From Flavobacteriaceae bacterium (GTDB lineage: Bacteria; Bacteroidota; Bacteroidia; Flavobacteriales; Flavobacteriaceae), in NCBI GenBank assembly GCA_021647985.1, contig JAKITQ010000020.1, forward strand, positions 1 through 55,561: DNA of 55,561 nt, written 5' to 3'. The notes beneath the pieces were generated by a model. That model made no database searches. It was given only the letters and a program-made list of their open reading frames with translations, and was not told where the DNA came from. Numbering within the stretch: the first letter of the stretch is position 1; each line of letters starts with the position of its first letter. Positions 52,531-55,561 of the stretch are shown here, one piece after another. A program made the translations under genes and the position numbers.

Positions 52531-54114
52531 CTAATTTTTGTCTATTAAACCGTCATACACATAAATTATTCTATTTTCTTTATAATGTTGACCATACATA
52601 TCGGTGGTTTTTACTTGGATTGTATTTGCACCTAATTTAAGATCTCCAAGAAGATTACCTTCCCACATATGCCTTGATATTTTCGGATAACCCATCGGCC
52701 GACCCAAAGTATTCTCAATTTCTTCTCCATTAAGTTGCAGTTTAAAAAAAGGTGTTAAGTTATGCATCCTCAAAATTTCAGGATCAATTTGATCTATCTT
52801 TTTAAGCGTTTGCCATTGTCCGTTTTTCCCAACTTTCATTTGAACAATAGATTTTTCTGAACCAGCAAACACATTCACCAATACTTTAGTAGTACCAATT
52901 GCTGTAACATCAATTTTATTTGGCGTGTAAATATTCATTTGATAATCGGCAGGTCTTCGGGCTGCCTTAAATTCTACATTGTAGGTATTGCCATCAAAAG
53001 TAATTATAGAATGACCATTAGGTGCACCATCTTTCATGGTGGAATGAGGAATTCCCTCTTCATCTAGCTGTCCACTCCACCAACTTCCACAAGCGGTTGC
53101 ATTTATTAAATGGTGGTGAGGCTCATTACCTTTCCAACCATATTCTTCATCAAGAAATATATTAATTTGATCGTGCACATGGGCAGAAATCGAAAAAGTG
53201 TGTTGCCTATCCTTCAAAACATCAAACAATTGTTCTTTGTTTTCACAATTAAAAATTGGAATGTGCATCATCAAAACAATTAACTTATCGTCTGGAACAA
53301 AACTTAGATAATTCTTTAAAAATTGAATTTGATCTTCTGAAAAATGCGATTTGTATTTACCATCTGGCTTAAAATAAACATTATTAAATCCGATAAAAAC
53401 GACTTCACCAACTTCAAACGCAAAATTGCTAGGTCCAAAATAACGTTCATAGGTTTCGTCTCTATGTTCATTCTTTTTTGCTGCCATATTATCATCGTGA
53501 TTTCCATAAACATAATACCAAGGAATCCCAATCTGACCAATTCCTTCACTAATTTCAGTAAATAACTGCGTGTCATCTCCAACAATATCTCCAAGAATAA
53601 CTCCAAAATTAGCCTCTGAACCAATAAGATCTTCAACGATATCATGATTTAAATAATTCACTTCCTCGGCGGTAGTTGTTTGGGTATCTCCAAAAAATAA
53701 GGTTTTAAATTTCTTTGGTTCCGGCTTATATACTATCGGAAAATTAATTGATTTCGGCAACTTTCCGGTGGGTTCAACACCTGCAATGGCTGATTTCGGA
53801 GAGCCATTAGGTTTGTGTAAATAATAATGTTGTGGAATCATATTTGCATTTACAGGCACAGCGTAATTGGAAGGTTTGATCACAAACAAACCGGTATCTT
53901 CGGTAATTGGAAGTGTCCATTTTCCTTCAGAATCCGTTTGAACAACTTCTACACCGTTAGAGACAGAAACCTTTTCTACTCCTTTTTCATTTGAGTCCAT
54001 TTTTCCGTTTACATTGCTGTCATTAAACACAATTCCAGTTGCTGTTTGTGAATAAACAACCGATGAAATAAGAAATATTAAAACAGAGAACTTACTTTTC
54101 ATTTGGTTTTTCAT
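52531..54114 (-). CDS. Calcineurin-like metallophosphoesterase, secreted
   Basis: 527 residues (start 54114 or 54102). Signal peptide (FSVLIFLISSVVYSQ). N-terminal SdrD-like beta domain (GIVFNDSNVNGKMDSNEKGV), central metallophosphatase with LFFGDTQ, ILGDIVGDD, VYGNHDDN, MMHIPIF and SAHVHDQ (metal ligands in order), then a C-terminal beta domain (AARRPADYQMNIYTP, GANTIQVKTTDMYGQ). This three-part layout is the MetallophosN/C family, probably acting on phosphorylated or sulfated extracellular substrates; specificity is unknown. It is followed upstream by a decayed DUF4838-like gene. Confidence 0.88.
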   Translation of the reverse strand: MKNQMKSKFSVLIFLISSVVYSQTATGIVFNDSNVNGKMDSNEKGVEKVSVSNGVEVVQTDSEGKWTLPITEDTGLFVIKPSNYAVPVNANMIPQHYYLHKPNGSPKSAIAGVEPTGKLPKSINFPIVYKPEPKKFKTLFFGDTQTTTAEEVNYLNHDIVEDLIGSEANFGVILGDIVGDDTQLFTEISEGIGQIGIPWYYVYGNHDDNMAAKKNEHRDETYERYFGPSNFAFEVGEVVFIGFNNVYFKPDGKYKSHFSEDQIQFLKNYLSFVPDDKLIVLMMHIPIFNCENKEQLFDVLKDRQHTFSISAHVHDQINIFLDEEYGWKGNEPHHHLINATACGSWWSGQLDEEGIPHSTMKDGAPNGHSIITFDGNTYNVEFKAARRPADYQMNIYTPNKIDVTAIGTTKVLVNVFAGSEKSIVQMKVGKNGQWQTLKKIDQIDPEILRMHNLTPFFKLQLNGEEIENTLGRPMGYPKISRHMWEGNLLGDLKLGANTIQVKTTDMYGQHYKENRIIYVYDGLIDKN

Positions 54115-54126
54115 TTGATAAAATTA

Positions 54127-54445
54127 TTATTTAGACTTATTTACTTGTTCTATAAATGCACGTACATGAGGCTCTCCTGCCTCTACGAAATGTGTTATTT
54201 CCTTTCTTTTTACTATTTTGAGAAAGCGCTCAAAGGTTCCAATATATTTAGAATTCACCGGATTTCTTTTGCGTTTCAAATACATTAGGGGCAATCGGTG
54301 CCATCTCTACTCTTTTTTTAATCTCTTCGCTTTCTGCAATAATTTCAGCTTGATTAAATAGTTCTGTTGCTTCTTCAATAAATCCATTTGTAAATAGCTC
54401 GTCATTAGCACTTAAACCCAAACGAATAGGAGTGTTTGGAAGAAT
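54127..54445 (-). pseudogene. DUF4838-like protein, decayed C-terminal remnant
   Basis: Two overlapping frames join at one extra base (54297-54298). The upstream frame reads PIRLGLSANDELFTNGFIEE and ESEEIKKRVEMA. The downstream frame continues RLPLMYLKRKRNPVNSKYIG, FERFLKIVKRKEITHFVEAG and EPHVRAFIEQVNKSK to a stop at 54127. A TAG stops the frame at 54446, and no N-terminal part is found. This resembles the end of DUF4838 proteins of carbohydrate-active loci; the family call is from memory. Confidence 0.6.
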
Positions 54446-54489
54446 CTAGCCGTGTAACAAATCTAAGTGTTGTTATATTTACTAAACCT

Positions 54490-54981
54490 TTAAAATCCGT
54501 ACCCTACGTGAACTCCTAAACTTATATGATAATCATTCGGGTCATAGGCAAATTCAAAAGCTGGTCCAATATGAAAATCTCCGATTTCAAATTCGTAAGC
54601 TGTTTCCACATGAAATGCAAAAAAAGCACCTGGATTAGCGTCTTCAAAAGTTATACCTGGAGATAGTGTAAAGCTTAATTTTTCAACAGGGTAGTATGCG
54701 AATACCATTCCAAAAGTGCTGTGCTTAGGGTCAAGAACTATTCTTTCAAAACTTGCTCCGATTCCGAATTTTGTATTTGGAATAATACGTACGTAATGAA
54801 TATGCATTGAAACTGTCCATACTTTTTCTTTGATGAAATAGGCTGGTGAAATAGCAATTCCTATTTCATTTTTACCATGTTCGTGCGAGTTAGTATTTTT
54901 TAAAGGGTCTTTATCTGTTTGGCCATATAGATTAGATGATACTATTGTGGACAAAAACGTCAATAAAAGTAGTAATCTCAT
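54490..54981 (-). CDS. Small outer-membrane barrel-like protein
   Basis: 163 residues. Signal peptide (MRLLLLLTFLSTIVSSNLYG), then a His motif NTNSHEHGKNE and six to eight short beta strands (IGIAISPAYFI, FGIGASFERIVLDP, FTLSPGITFEDANPG, YHISLGVHVGYGF) ending in Phe. Genes like this are commonly near metal-efflux modules in the phylum, fitting its position, but its role is unknown. Confidence 0.65.
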   Translation of the reverse strand: MRLLLLLTFLSTIVSSNLYGQTDKDPLKNTNSHEHGKNEIGIAISPAYFIKEKVWTVSMHIHYVRIIPNTKFGIGASFERIVLDPKHSTFGMVFAYYPVEKLSFTLSPGITFEDANPGAFFAFHVETAYEFEIGDFHIGPAFEFAYDPNDYHISLGVHVGYGF

Positions 54982-55466
54982 TTTTTGTTTTTCTCTGTAG
55001 TTATTTTGTTTTTAGTCTTTTTACTACGACCGCTAACGGTTTTGTCTCTTATGTTTGTTACATAAATTTAAAAAAGTGTAAATATATACTTTTAAAGATG
55101 TATAACAAAACCAAAATAGAAGGGGTTTGGGATACAATTTATTGATATAGCTTCTTCCCTTATATGATCTACATAAATTTGAACAGTAACTAGATTCCAT
55201 AAAATGAGACCGTATCAAAAGTGAGCTTTTTCATTAGCTCACTTTCTATTAAAATTAATGATCTATCTGTGGAGCTACGGGCCAATGTCGATAAGTTAAG
55301 CTTTTTTGTTCTTCCCCTTGCCCTAAAGGGAGTCAAAAAAGTTAAGCATTCAATGATTTTCCCCTTTAGCCCGAAAAATTCACTATAATATTAGTTAAAT
55401 AGGGTGTAAAGTGTTATATTTGAAATAGTTAAAGACAAAAACAACACTTTTAAAAACACCCAAATA
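54982..55466. other. Gene-free flank with IS-like sequences
   Basis: Contains a hairpin AAAGTGAGC/GCTCACTTT (55218-55247) close to GAGACCGTATCAAAA (55206-55220), which looks like the end of an IS1182-type element but has no partner in view. AAGTTAAGC occurs twice (55293-55301 and 55339-55347). CCCTAAAGGG and CCCCTTTAGCCC (from 55361) may belong to the left end of the IS1380-type element. Confidence 0.4.
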
Positions 55467-55561
55467 TGAGTGATAAAAATACAATTTTTTACCGAGGAAA
55501 CACAGCAATTTCAGTTGATTTTTCTTCATCAGAAATAAGCACTGACGGATCACTTATACTT
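55467..55561 (+). mobile_element. IS1380-type transposase, 5' end (cut by window edge)
   Basis: ATG at 55467 opens a frame to the last base of the window. Its first 31 residues include NTAISVDFSSSEISTDGSLI, the N-terminal pattern of IS1380-family transposases (FDxxxITSDGGLLLL type). The element's left inverted repeat should lie in the 100 bases before it; CCCCTTTAGCCCGAAAAATT at 55361-55380 is a candidate. Confidence 0.65.

Noticed and set aside
55206-55247. End of an IS1182-type element
   Set aside because: Only one candidate end is visible and no transposase or partner repeat is in the window, so it is not listed as an element.
1-55561. tRNA, rRNA or CRISPR features
   Set aside because: No T-loop GTTCGA-type signature with cloverleaf pairing, rRNA stretch or regularly spaced repeat was seen by eye; a tRNAscan/Infernal run would settle it.

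Overview
The window looks like chromosomal DNA of a marine-type member of the Flavobacteriaceae (Bacteroidota). The evidence is the AT-rich sequence, promoters of the form TTG-N19-TAnnTTTG, a short 287-residue primary sigma factor, a gliding-motility ATPase (GldA), a type IX secretion sorting tail, TamL, a DAHP synthase-chorismate mutase fusion, and many MKK-type lipoproteins. No rRNA, tRNA or CRISPR array was recognised.

Layout. 1-33034 is mostly housekeeping: a DinB remnant, a Na+/H+ antiporter, a Cys/Met-metabolism PLP enzyme, an alkyltransferase-like protein, trmB, upp and a GT9 glycosyltransferase. Next comes a four-gene phenylalanine/tyrosine operon on the minus strand (11941 to 7996). 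Upstream of it is a short ORF extremely rich in Phe and Tyr, followed by a terminator hairpin, which reads as a complete ribosome-mediated attenuator (11955-12134). Then come a T9SS cargo protein, two tandem beta-barrel paralogues, two copies of a 160-166 bp fold-back repeat (12269-12434 and 15636-15795), gldA, a porin, kdsA, a TrmH-family methyltransferase, tamL, fbaA, accD, two lipoproteins, rpsO, pnp (with a structured leader), rpoD, rpe and recJ.

33381-44409 is a seven-gene minus-strand cluster, visibly richer in G+C where sampled. It encodes a propeller/toroid lipoprotein, a CMP-Kdo-synthetase-like enzyme, an unrecognised protein translationally coupled to it, a GH92 mannosidase-like lipoprotein, a sodium:solute symporter, an FAD-dependent oxidoreductase and an Asp-box sialidase-fold lipoprotein. 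It resembles a glycan-utilisation locus but has no SusC/SusD pair, and it contains a nucleotide-sugar-activating enzyme. It is the best candidate for an undescribed pathway here.

44829-52207 is a heavy-metal efflux module: TolC-like, CusA/CzcA-like RND pump, adaptor and two His-rich small proteins. It is littered with short AT-rich repeats, some inside coding sequence, and is interrupted by a frameshifted four-helix-bundle gene. 52531-54445 holds a calcineurin-like phosphoesterase and a decayed DUF4838-like gene. After a barrel-like protein at 54490-54981, the window runs into the 5' end of an IS1380-type transposase.

Functions are assigned from recognisable motifs and lengths only; no database search was run.
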